From assembly GCA_030040515.1 (NCBI GenBank), contig JASHTO010000018.1:1-10188 (forward strand): a stretch of 10,188 nt of DNA. The letters are read 5' to 3'. The DNA is from Terriglobia bacterium. GTDB lineage: Bacteria; Acidobacteriota; Terriglobia; UBA7540. A program made the translations under genes and the position numbers. The first letter of the stretch is position 1. Every line of letters starts with the position of its first letter. Below, piece after piece: positions 1 through 6,728 of this stretch. The notes beneath the pieces are model-generated. The model worked only from the letters and a program-made list of their open reading frames with translations. It ran no database searches and had not been told where the DNA came from.

Positions 1-21
1 ATCTTATTTGGCTTAGTCCAT

Positions 22-1500
22 TTACGCCTCTGGGCGCTCTGGATTTTCCGGGGTCATCCAGAGGGGTTTGCGCATTTCGTGCGGCCCGGTGAAGAAGTGA
101 AGTAAGAAAAGCACTGCGATAACCACCGCAATGCTGGCTCCTGTGCGGGCATTGGGCGGCATCATCATCACGAAGCAGATGAACACTGTCCAAGCCAGCG
201 CCAGAAGGTTGATCAAATTGCTTCGCCGGCCAAGATGCCAGGGGCCGCGTAAAGAAATCCACTGCGCTTTTTTTCTCCAGCCCAGGAAAATCGGGATGGA
301 ATAGGCGAGGTAGCATCCCACCACGCTCAGCGAAGTTACTACGGCGACCGACCCGCTATAAACCATCGCCGCAAACGCCAGCCCCGCGGCCAGCCAAATG
401 GCGGGGGCAGGAGTCCGATGCCTCGGATTGGTTCTGCCCCACAGTCCTGCCAGCGGCAGGCCTCTATCCCGTGCCAGGGCGAAGATTACTCGCGAGCCCG
501 AAGTGAGCGTGGAAAGCCCGCAAAACCACATCGCTGCCACGGCCAGCATCAACACTGCTCTTCCCGCTCGCTCCCCAAGTGTTGACACGATGATGGCGAG
601 CACAGCAGGAAGAGAATTCCCGGCTGAGTCTTTGGCATGCAAGACACCGTTCAAGCTGGGGATGGCCCACGTCAATCCCAGCACCAGGATGTAACCGAAA
701 ACCGCCGACACCAAGACGCCCATCACAATTCCCCAGGGGGCGCGATGACGCGGGTCTACCGTTTCTTCAGAAACTTGAGCTGGCCCATCGTAACCCGTAA
801 AAGTCCACTGCGCCTGGAGCAGGCCGAGCACGAAGAGCCACAGGTAGGGGGCATGAATGGCACCCGAGTTCTCATGACTCAGCAAGAAGCCCAGCGGCTG
901 TTTGGGAGCGAACATCATCAGCGCCCCCACCAGGACCACCACGCCAAAAATGTGCACCGTCACGCTCAGATCGCTCAACCAAGCAACCCAGCGGATTCCA
1001 TAGTGATTGATCAAGGCGTGCGAAAGTAAAATCAATCCGTAGGATATGAGAAGTGCGGCGTGCGACGAGCCCAACCCGGCCACGGGAACGAGATAAGTCG
1101 CGCACCCATAATCGATGCCCGCCACCTCCGTCACCAGGCCCACGATGTTGAACCAGGCCGTGAACCATGCCCACGTGGGCCCGCCCAATTCCGCGGACCA
1201 ATGGTACGTTCCCCCCGAGGTGGGAATCGCCGAGCAGAGTTCGCCCATGCTCAGCGCCACGAAAAGTGATCCCACGGAAACCAGCGGCCAACCGAGGGTC
1301 ATTTCCACGGGTCCGCCCATCTGGAGGCCGTAGTCGTACAACGTGAAAACGCCGGTGATGATGGAAATGATGGTGAAGGAAATGGCGAAGGTGGAGAATC
1401 CACCCATGCTGCGCAGCAGCTCCTGCGCGTAACCCAAACCTTCCAGCTCACGGGCATCGCGCTGCGCTTGCGCATCTTCGCTCTGGGTGGAGTGCGTCAA
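22..1500 (-). CDS. APC-superfamily amino-acid permease (ACT-like)
   Basis: Inner-membrane permease of 492 residues with about 12 hydrophobic segments, expected to move an amino acid, GABA-like compound or amine in symport. After a hydrophilic 30-residue N-terminus, the first helix (around residues 33-57) is followed by a strongly conserved block near residues 86-103, MGELCSAIPTSGGTYHWS. That block is typical of the APC family and especially of the ACT (Uga4/GABA permease-like) group. Length is normal for the family. The start is TTG at 1500: an in-frame TGA lies 24 bases upstream and no other start lies between. A GGAA stands 7 bases before it. It follows the sulfatase gene by 134 bases, behind a hairpin and with its own promoter, so it is probably a separate transcript. 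Substrate cannot be told from sequence. The family call is firm; the subfamily is inference. Confidence 0.88.
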   Translation of the reverse strand: MTHSTQSEDAQAQRDARELEGLGYAQELLRSMGGFSTFAISFTIISIITGVFTLYDYGLQMGGPVEMTLGWPLVSVGSLFVALSMGELCSAIPTSGGTYHWSAELGGPTWAWFTAWFNIVGLVTEVAGIDYGCATYLVPVAGLGSSHAALLISYGLILLSHALINHYGIRWVAWLSDLSVTVHIFGVVVLVGALMMFAPKQPLGFLLSHENSGAIHAPYLWLFVLGLLQAQWTFTGYDGPAQVSEETVDPRHRAPWGIVMGVLVSAVFGYILVLGLTWAIPSLNGVLHAKDSAGNSLPAVLAIIVSTLGERAGRAVLMLAVAAMWFCGLSTLTSGSRVIFALARDRGLPLAGLWGRTNPRHRTPAPAIWLAAGLAFAAMVYSGSVAVVTSLSVVGCYLAYSIPIFLGWRKKAQWISLRGPWHLGRRSNLINLLALAWTVFICFVMMMPPNARTGASIAVVIAVLFLLHFFTGPHEMRKPLWMTPENPERPEA

Positions 1501-1569
1501 CTCGGCGTTCCATTCCCTTCAGTACGAGCCGCAACTGGGATTTTGGCGGCTGGTTTGTGGCGGAACGCC

Positions 1570-1599
1570 ATGGTATTTTTTTTCGCGAAGGGCCGTCAA
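1570..1599 (-). promoter_or_regulatory. Putative sigma70 promoter for the APC permease
   Basis: On the minus strand, TTGACG (1599-1594, 5 of 6 to consensus) is followed after 18 bases by TACCAT (1575-1570, 4 of 6). The spacer contains an A8 run. The predicted transcript start is near 1563, giving a leader of about 60 bases before the TTG start at 1500. It lies just downstream of the hairpin that closes the sulfatase operon, which fits an independent transcript. Judged by eye only. Confidence 0.45.
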
Positions 1600-1620
1600 G
1601 GTGGAAGTGTTTATAGAAAC

Positions 1621-1645
1621 CGCCGGGGAATCCTTTACCCCGGCG
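1621..1645 (-). terminator. Hairpin terminator overlapping the sulfatase stop codon
   Basis: Perfect 8-base GC-only stem, CGCCGGGG at 1621-1628 pairing with CCCCGGCG at 1638-1645, with a 9-base loop. The sulfatase stop TAA (1637-1635) sits in the loop. On the minus strand the stem is followed by GTTTCTATAAAC, a short and imperfect U-rich tail, so it may be a weak intrinsic terminator or an mRNA 3'-end stabiliser. It separates the MFS-glycosidase-sulfatase operon from the permease. Confidence 0.55.
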
Positions 1646-3104
1646 ACTTGCCCGCTTCCTGCCCTGAGGGCGTCTCGTAATTGAACTCATCGCCTGTTTC
1701 TTTTCGAAGCTGGTCGAGGCGATTGCGAAGCTCGGCAACAAGGCCGGCACTCGATGGAGTGCCAAAAAGGTTGTGAAGCTCGTTGGGATCATTACCCAAA
1801 TCGTAGAGCTCGAACTGCTCGGGCTCCAGATAGTAATGAATCAGCTTGTAGCGTTCGGTGCGGATTCCGCGATGGGGGCGAACCTGGTTGGCGCCAGGAT
1901 ACTCGTAATATTCGTAGAGCCAGTCCTTGCGCCACACCGCGGGTTCGCCCCCTTTAAGAAACGGAAGCAGGCTCTGCCCTTGCATCCACTCGGGGATTTT
2001 CACTCCTGCAAGGTCCAGCAGCGTTGGAGCGATGTCGAGGTTGAGCACCATTTCGTCCCGCATCGTGCCGGGCCGGATGAGCTTGGGGTATCGAATCGAC
2101 AACGGTACGCGAATGGAGGGTTCGTGCATGAAGCGCTTGTCGTAGAAGCGCCACTCTCCCAGGAAAAAGCCGTGGTCGGAATTCAGCACGATCACCGTGT
2201 CGTCCATCCGACCGGCCCCTTCCAGAGCTTCGAATACAAGCCGCGCGCAGTCATCATTGGCCACCACGCCGGCGTAATGGTCCTTAACCACCTCCTCGAG
2301 TGACCGCGAGGTTGCGCTCGAAACAGTTGTTCCAATCTTATTCTTGGCTTCATGAAAGGCCAACGGCTTGCCGGGATAGCCGCGCAAGTCGTCATCGAAC
2401 GTAGCTGGCTTGGGGATCCTTATTCCGTCATAGAGATCCAGATAACGACGAGGCCGGTAGAATGGAGAATGCGGCGCGATAAAAGCGAGGAACAGACAAA
2501 ACGGCTTGCTACGCTCCCGGCCGAGCCACGCCAGCGCGTGATCCGTCAAGACATCGTCAACGTAGCCTTCATGGCGCTCGGGAGGCCCGGCAACGCCACG
2601 TTGTCCTTCAATAATCATCGGCTCATAGTAGTCGGCACCCGCTGCCTCGATGCCGCAGTAATAATCCCAGTCGCGCCGGCTCAAGTCTTTCACGTGAGAT
2701 TTGCCCACAAAGGCCACTTCGTAGCCGGCCTCATGCAGCATGTCCGGCAGGATGGGGATTTCGCGCGGAATTTCCCGGTCGCGATTATCGATGCAGCCGG
2801 TCGAGTGGGAATAAAGACCGGTCAGCAGCGTGGCGCGCGAAGGCAGGCAGAGAGCATTGACGACGAAAGCGTTGCGAAATGTCATTCCCTCTTTCACGAT
2901 GCGATCGAAATGCGGCGTGGAAATGATTTTGTTTCCGGCGGCACTCAGCTCATCGGCCCGCACACCTTCTCCCAGAAAGAAAACAAAGTTCGGGGCGGCG
3001 CTCCCCGGCGTATTCGAGCCCACCGGTTCAAGCCCGGTCTTGGCTACGGCAAAGCCGCTGATGGCGCTTGTGCCCGTCTTCAAAAACTCACGCCGCGATT
3101 GCAT
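1635..3104 (-). CDS. Tat-exported sulfatase (formylglycine type)
   Basis: Type I sulfatase, 489 residues, that should hydrolyse sulfate esters on a glycan or other organic substrate outside the cytoplasm. It begins with a Tat signal (SRREFLK, residues 3-9, then a hydrophobic stretch). The mature domain opens at PNFVFFLGEG (38-47). The C86-LPSR motif is the formylglycine site, so activity needs FGE or an anaerobic maturase, not seen here. Further family marks are GKSH (catalytic Lys/His), APHSPF with Y..LYDG in mid-protein, and NSDHGFFLGEW late. The usual Asp-Asp metal pair after the first strand is replaced by Glu46-Gly47, a notable variant. The ATG at 3104 has a strong AAGGGGGA ribosome site 4 bases upstream and lies 15 bases after the glycosidase stop, so the two are co-transcribed. 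Family call is very secure; substrate is unknown. Confidence 0.95.
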   Translation of the reverse strand: MQSRREFLKTGTSAISGFAVAKTGLEPVGSNTPGSAAPNFVFFLGEGVRADELSAAGNKIISTPHFDRIVKEGMTFRNAFVVNALCLPSRATLLTGLYSHSTGCIDNRDREIPREIPILPDMLHEAGYEVAFVGKSHVKDLSRRDWDYYCGIEAAGADYYEPMIIEGQRGVAGPPERHEGYVDDVLTDHALAWLGRERSKPFCLFLAFIAPHSPFYRPRRYLDLYDGIRIPKPATFDDDLRGYPGKPLAFHEAKNKIGTTVSSATSRSLEEVVKDHYAGVVANDDCARLVFEALEGAGRMDDTVIVLNSDHGFFLGEWRFYDKRFMHEPSIRVPLSIRYPKLIRPGTMRDEMVLNLDIAPTLLDLAGVKIPEWMQGQSLLPFLKGGEPAVWRKDWLYEYYEYPGANQVRPHRGIRTERYKLIHYYLEPEQFELYDLGNDPNELHNLFGTPSSAGLVAELRNRLDQLRKETGDEFNYETPSGQEAGKSPG

Positions 3105-3119
3105 AAAGTCCCCCTTTGT

Positions 3120-4304
3120 TTAGCTGTTCTCTCTGGAAAATCGCAAAAACAGGAAATCAGCAGGTTCGGTGATTGTGCGGCTCGCAGAGCCGTCGTGGTC
3201 CAGCATGACCCGCCGCTTGGCTCCCGTTTCTAAATCCTCAAAAGTGCTTGCCGGTCCGCTGGGAACGAAGCGCCAGTGAATGTGCTTCCGCTGGTCGAGA
3301 TTTAGCCTTTCTCGAAAAAGGAGCAGAAATCCTTCATTGTTGCCGGGGTGGTAAGACTGGGAACCCGCCCAGGAACGGTTCGAAGGTTCGTCGCCGATGG
3401 CGAACACGAAGCTTTCGAAGATTTCCTTTTGATATTGCTTGTAGATTTTGAGCAGTGCGCGAACTTGCGACCGCGAGGATGCGCTGTAAGTGCGAGTCAG
3501 GGTCATGAACTCGGGAATGCCCATAAGCGTGGGCGTCGAGCAATATGCGACGCTGTGTTGGACAGCATCGGAGAGACTCGGATCAACGGTTTCAGGATTT
3601 TGCGTTACAAGCTGCCACTTGTTGAGATTATTGTACCGCGCGAGATGCCAGAAGTCGCGCAACGCCAGCCAGGGGATGTCGACTGCGTTCGGTGGAACCT
3701 TGGGTTTGCGATTCATGAAATGCCGATCGCCATATTCGCGTGCCCAGTAATAGCCAAAGCGCGACGCATTCTCCGTCGTGTCCCATCCGACAATGCCTCG
3801 GTGGTCGGTGAAAAGCTCAAACCGGCGCACCTTTTCGACGAGCTTCACCATCGTCCCGTAGTGATTGCGATTGGCGAAGTCCAGCTTGAACTGCGTGAGG
3901 CGCCATTGCTCCCAATTCCATTCCAGGTCTTTGAACGGAATGGCCTCCGCCACAGCCCACAGTCCGAGCCGGATGCCCAACGGGTCGCGCCGGGCGGCTA
4001 CGGCATACCAGCCGTCTGGGTAGGATTGCGAGTCCGGTCGCCAGCCGTGAGTGGGAATCGGGTGATTGACGTCGCCTCCCGGACTCACTTGCCGTCCGCT
4101 ATCGATTTGGAGCAGGTCGATTCCGAGGTCGGCCACGGAGTCCATCTCCAAGAGCACCTCTTTTTCCCGACCGGCCATTTGCCCGTCAACCCAGGACGTC
4201 GAAGACCCCCAGGTGCAGGCCAACGTCCACATGTCCCAGGAAACTTTTGTGGGATACCGGAGGCGATCGAATTGCTTCAACGCCAACTCACGGCCATCGT
4301 CCAT
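3120..4304 (-). CDS. Clan GH-D (alpha-galactosidase-like) glycosidase, catalytic part, frame-disrupted 5' end
   Basis: The open stretch of 394 residues holds a (beta/alpha)8 glycosidase core of the melibiase-like GH27/GH36 kind. DLGIDLLQIDSG (59-70) corresponds to the family strand ending in Asp-Asp/Ser. FKLDFAN (139-145) carries the K-x-D nucleophile site, making Asp142 the likely nucleophile. GWDTTENASRFGYYWAREYG (173-192) followed by a Trp/Leu-rich block matches the D...R.GY...EYG...NR arrangement of alpha-galactosidase-like proteins. The C-terminus is a short beta-type region. The ATG at 4304 has no ribosome site and an in-frame TAG only 15 bases upstream. Protein-like sequence continues in another frame to about 4435, so the natural start is probably lost to a frameshift. 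The usual large N-terminal beta-sandwich of GH36 is absent. No signal peptide is seen in either piece. Whether it is functional is doubtful; the family is inference from motifs. Confidence 0.72.
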   Translation of the reverse strand: MDDGRELALKQFDRLRYPTKVSWDMWTLACTWGSSTSWVDGQMAGREKEVLLEMDSVADLGIDLLQIDSGRQVSPGGDVNHPIPTHGWRPDSQSYPDGWYAVAARRDPLGIRLGLWAVAEAIPFKDLEWNWEQWRLTQFKLDFANRNHYGTMVKLVEKVRRFELFTDHRGIVGWDTTENASRFGYYWAREYGDRHFMNRKPKVPPNAVDIPWLALRDFWHLARYNNLNKWQLVTQNPETVDPSLSDAVQHSVAYCSTPTLMGIPEFMTLTRTYSASSRSQVRALLKIYKQYQKEIFESFVFAIGDEPSNRSWAGSQSYHPGNNEGFLLLFRERLNLDQRKHIHWRFVPSGPASTFEDLETGAKRRVMLDHDGSASRTITEPADFLFLRFSRENS

Positions 4305-4435
4305 CGCAACAGAATACTACCATCCAGCTCGCCCAGCACCACTGGTACTTCGTTGGCAGGAAGTCTTTCGGCGAAAGCCCCCAGCCTGTGTTGTGGAAAC
4401 CGGATGGGCAGCAGAAGTTTATTTACAAAACGCAC
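4277..4435 (-). pseudogene. 5' fragment of the frameshifted GH-D glycosidase
   Basis: Short open frame of 52 codons from a GTG at 4435 to a TGA at 4277. The first 45 codons look like real protein, including KLLLPIRFPQHRLGAF and then VPVVLGELDGSILLRW. They overlap the start of the downstream glycosidase frame. Going from this frame into the DDGRELALKQF frame needs one base restored, or two removed, between 4317 and 4280, where the near-repeat GATGGACGATGG lies. Joined, the two pieces give about 440 residues. A GGAAAG lies 9 bases upstream of the GTG (4451-4444), 47 bases after the MFS stop. The MFS frame past its own stop also reads a protein-like HIGIFDPLLLESAISAF, which may be an additional lost piece. 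Either a decayed gene or a sequencing/assembly error. Confidence 0.55.
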
Positions 4436-4481
4436 TTATCGCACTTTCCAGCAACAGCGGGTCGAATATGCCGATGTGATC

Positions 4482-5735
4482 TCAGGCTTCCATGGGCTTT
4501 TGCAGCAGCATCCATGACGCCATCACGGAAAAAATCATAAGAACTAAATTGAACAGGAAAGCCAGAGTGTAGGCATGGTGATCGGCTGCGTAGCCGGTGA
4601 CGCCCGTCAGGATGGCGGAACTTAACACGCCCCCGCTTCCAGCGATTCCGGTAACTGTCGACACCGCGTAGCGTGGTACCGTATCCATCACTGCGGCATT
4701 ATAGTTGGCTCCCCACCATCCGATCCCCAGTGTGGCAACAGTAATGCACCCTAGCACGAGAGCCTTTTCCGACGCCATGAGTGAAACAATGGCAAAGGGA
4801 GACAGCAGCATGCCCACAGTCAACCCCCACTTGCGCGCCAGAATGGGCGTCATGCCACCCCGGATCAGGCGTCCTGAAAAATACCCACCCGCGGGCTGAC
4901 CCAAGCCCTGCGCGAGGTAGGGAATCCAGAGCCACTTTCCCAATTCCACAAAAGTGAAACCCTTGACGGCAACCAGGTAGGACGGCAGCCAGAACCAGTA
5001 GAAAAACCCGAGAGGATCAACGAAGAAACGAGCGACGATGAACGACCACGTTTGCCGGAACGTCAAAAGATTCAAGATTCGTGGTTTTTGAGAATCCCCG
5101 CCCTCCCCCGCGCGACCGCTCAGAATATGTTCACGCTCCTCTTGGGAAATCCAGGGGTGGTCCTCCGGTTCTCGATAGATCAGCAACCAAATCGGAAGAA
5201 GTATGGCGCCGGATAGACTGGGCAGCAAGAAAGCCATGCGCCAGCCAAAGTTCAGCGTCAACCAAACCACCACTGGCGGAGCAACGATGGCTCCCACACC
5301 GGTGCCCGCTATGGCAATTCCGATCGCCACGCCGCGCTCCCGTGTGGGAAACCACGAGGCGACTGCTTTGACCGCGGCGGTGAAATTTCCCGGCTCTGAA
5401 ACCCCGAGCAAGAATCGGTAGAAGCAAAGGTCCCAGGCGCCCACCACCAGCGTGTGCAGCGTGCTTGCCAACGACCATATGCCCAAGCTGAGCGCCAGCC
5501 CGCGGCGCGTCTTCAACACATCAATGATCCAACCACCCAAAGTAAACATCACGCCGTAGGCAATCAGAAACGAATTGATGGCGTAGGCGTACTGCGTATT
5601 GGTCAGGTGCAGGTCGGCGCGAAGTTTGGGCGCAATGACCGAAAGGAGCTGGCGGTCCATGTAATTGATCAACGTGGCAAAGAAAAGTAAGACCGCGATG
5701 ATCCAGCGCAGGTTCTTGATGGGTCTTCGCAACAA
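4482..5735 (-). CDS. MFS transporter, anion:cation symporter (ACS) family, hexuronate-type
   Basis: Inner-membrane transporter of 417 residues from the chosen start, with about 12 helices. The first helix runs into NYMDRQLLSVIAPKL, the ACS-family signature after TM1 seen in ExuT/GudP/DgoT-like proteins. GGWIIDVLKTRRGLAL is MFS motif A between TM2 and TM3. RFLLGVSEPGNFTAA in TM4 is also typical of this family. Expected role: proton symport of a sugar acid such as a hexuronate or hexonate. The start is taken as TTG at 5735 because GAGGAG lies 7 bases upstream and this gives the usual short N-terminus. A longer frame to 5864 adds 43 atypical residues across the promoter region and is unlikely. 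It heads the operon with the glycosidase and sulfatase. Family is secure; the sugar acid is inference. Confidence 0.9.
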   Translation of the reverse strand: MLRRPIKNLRWIIAVLLFFATLINYMDRQLLSVIAPKLRADLHLTNTQYAYAINSFLIAYGVMFTLGGWIIDVLKTRRGLALSLGIWSLASTLHTLVVGAWDLCFYRFLLGVSEPGNFTAAVKAVASWFPTRERGVAIGIAIAGTGVGAIVAPPVVVWLTLNFGWRMAFLLPSLSGAILLPIWLLIYREPEDHPWISQEEREHILSGRAGEGGDSQKPRILNLLTFRQTWSFIVARFFVDPLGFFYWFWLPSYLVAVKGFTFVELGKWLWIPYLAQGLGQPAGGYFSGRLIRGGMTPILARKWGLTVGMLLSPFAIVSLMASEKALVLGCITVATLGIGWWGANYNAAVMDTVPRYAVSTVTGIAGSGGVLSSAILTGVTGYAADHHAYTLAFLFNLVLMIFSVMASWMLLQKPMEA

Positions 5736-5742
5736 ATCAGCT

Positions 5743-5748
5743 CTCCTC
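5743..5748 (-). promoter_or_regulatory. Ribosome binding site fixing the MFS start
   Basis: GAGGAG on the minus strand, 7 bases before TTG at 5735-5733 (followed by a second TTG). This is the only strong Shine-Dalgarno near the gene and decides for the TTG start over the longer reading frame beginning at 5864. Confidence 0.6.
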
Positions 5749-5802
5749 AAGGCACATCGTGGGTGCAAGTCCCAATGAGGCGTGGGCATCCAATACGACT
5801 TG

Positions 5803-5832
5803 TTGACAATCCGAATTTTCGATGCATACAGT
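5803..5832 (+). promoter_or_regulatory. Putative sigma70 promoter for the SDR gene
   Basis: A perfect -35 TTGACA (5803-5808), an 18-base spacer, then TACAGT (5827-5832, 4 of 6 to the -10 consensus). The transcript would start near 5840, about 70 bases before the SDR gene. The -10 lies inside the operator-like element described separately. The divergent MFS gene begins at 5735, so this 170-base gap must serve both genes; no clear minus-strand promoter was seen. Confidence 0.5.
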
Positions 5833-5836
5833 AGCC
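5824..5836 (+). promoter_or_regulatory. Operator-like element, site 1 (half-conserved)
   Basis: GCATACAGTAGCC shares its first ten bases with the two fuller copies at 8303 and 9514. It covers the -10 of the SDR promoter and lies about 90 bases upstream of the MFS start, so one regulator could repress or tune both divergent genes. The second half of the dyad is degenerate here. Confidence 0.4.
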
Positions 5837-5908
5837 GGCTGGATGGAATGAAGCCGCCACCCACAGGGCCTAACTTCGCGCGTCAGTATCACAAGGAGTG
5901 ATTTGCTC

Positions 5909-6673
5909 ATGGATTGGACAAAGATGCTGGCTGGGAAAGTAGCGTTAATCACCGGTGCCGCCTCCGGCATCGGACGAGCGACGGCGCAGTTGTTCGCTGA
6001 GCACGGAGCTTCCATCGTTCTTGCGGACACGAACGACGTGGGCGGCCGCCAAGCGGTCGAGAATATACGCGCCAAAGACCGCGAAGCTATTTTTGTCAGG
6101 ACGGATGTGGGAAAAATGGACGACGTGAATGCCATGGTTAAAGCCACCCTTGACCGCTTTGGACGCCTCGACATCGTACACAGCAATGCCGCATCTTATG
6201 CGCTCGGCTCTGCTACCTCGATCACCGAGTCAGAGTGGGACAGGACTCAGGCTGTTTGCCTGAAAGCAACCTGGATGATTGCCCACGCCGCCATCCCGGC
6301 GATGTTGACGCAAAAACAGGGAGCATTCATCATCACCGCGTCCGTACAATCCATTCGAGGATACACGCATCACGTGGCATATCAGGCTGCGAAAGGCGGA
6401 TTGCTTGCAATGACCCGGTCGCTGGCCGCAGACTATGCACCCAAAATTCGGGTGAACGCCATCCTGCCCGGGGCGGTCATTACCGGCCTTGCGGCAGGCC
6501 TTTCTGCGAGCGACCTGCAGAGAGTCGCCAACATGTGCCCGCTGCGTCGAAACGCCCCTCCGGAAGAAATTGCCACCGTCGCCTTATTCCTGGCGTCGGA
6601 TATGTCCGCCTACATGACAGGATCATGTCTTGTCGTGGATGGCGGACTGACAGCGGTAATCAAAACGGAGTAG
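5909..6673 (+). CDS. Short-chain dehydrogenase/reductase (SDR), classical type
   Basis: Cytoplasmic NAD(P)-dependent oxidoreductase of 254 residues, normal length for a classical SDR. Numbering from the ATG at 5909: TGAASGIG (16-23) is the nucleotide-binding glycine motif; Asp40 at the end of the second strand (VLADTN) suggests NAD(H) preference; SNAAS (92-96) stands for the NNAG motif; Ser145 with Tyr158-x3-Lys162 (YQAAK) is the catalytic triad; LPGAVIT follows. The fourth catalytic residue, normally Asn in a V-N-L context, is Cys117 (AVCLKATWM). AAGGAG lies 10 bases before this ATG and 4 bases before an in-frame TTG at 5903, so the start could be either. It diverges from the sugar-acid transporter and so may oxidise or reduce the imported sugar or sugar acid, but SDR substrates cannot be read from sequence. 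Confidence 0.92.
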   Translation: MDWTKMLAGKVALITGAASGIGRATAQLFAEHGASIVLADTNDVGGRQAVENIRAKDREAIFVRTDVGKMDDVNAMVKATLDRFGRLDIVHSNAASYALGSATSITESEWDRTQAVCLKATWMIAHAAIPAMLTQKQGAFIITASVQSIRGYTHHVAYQAAKGGLLAMTRSLAADYAPKIRVNAILPGAVITGLAAGLSASDLQRVANMCPLRRNAPPEEIATVALFLASDMSAYMTGSCLVVDGGLTAVIKTE

Positions 6674-6728
6674 GGAGGGCATGATCGAGATCTTGCATTG
6701 TGATGCTGAACAAATGGCTCGACGCGAG

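Noticed and set aside
2352..3233. Plus-strand open frame of 293 codons opposite the sulfatase
   Set aside because: Antisense to the formylglycine, signal-peptide and metal-site region of a secure sulfatase; no recognisable domain.
3348..4517. Long plus-strand open frame of 389 codons opposite the glycosidase
   Set aside because: It is the antisense of a frame with clear GH-D motifs; its own translation is rich in Arg and Pro with no motif or ribosome site.
5737..6186. Minus-strand open frame of 149 codons across the SDR start and the intergenic gap
   Set aside because: It overlaps the Rossmann motif of the SDR in antisense and spans the divergent promoter; no motif.
6674..6728. Possible bidirectional terminator between the convergent SDR and esterase genes
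   Set aside because: Only a 4-base stem (CTCG-ACG-CGAG) without a T-run on either strand was found.
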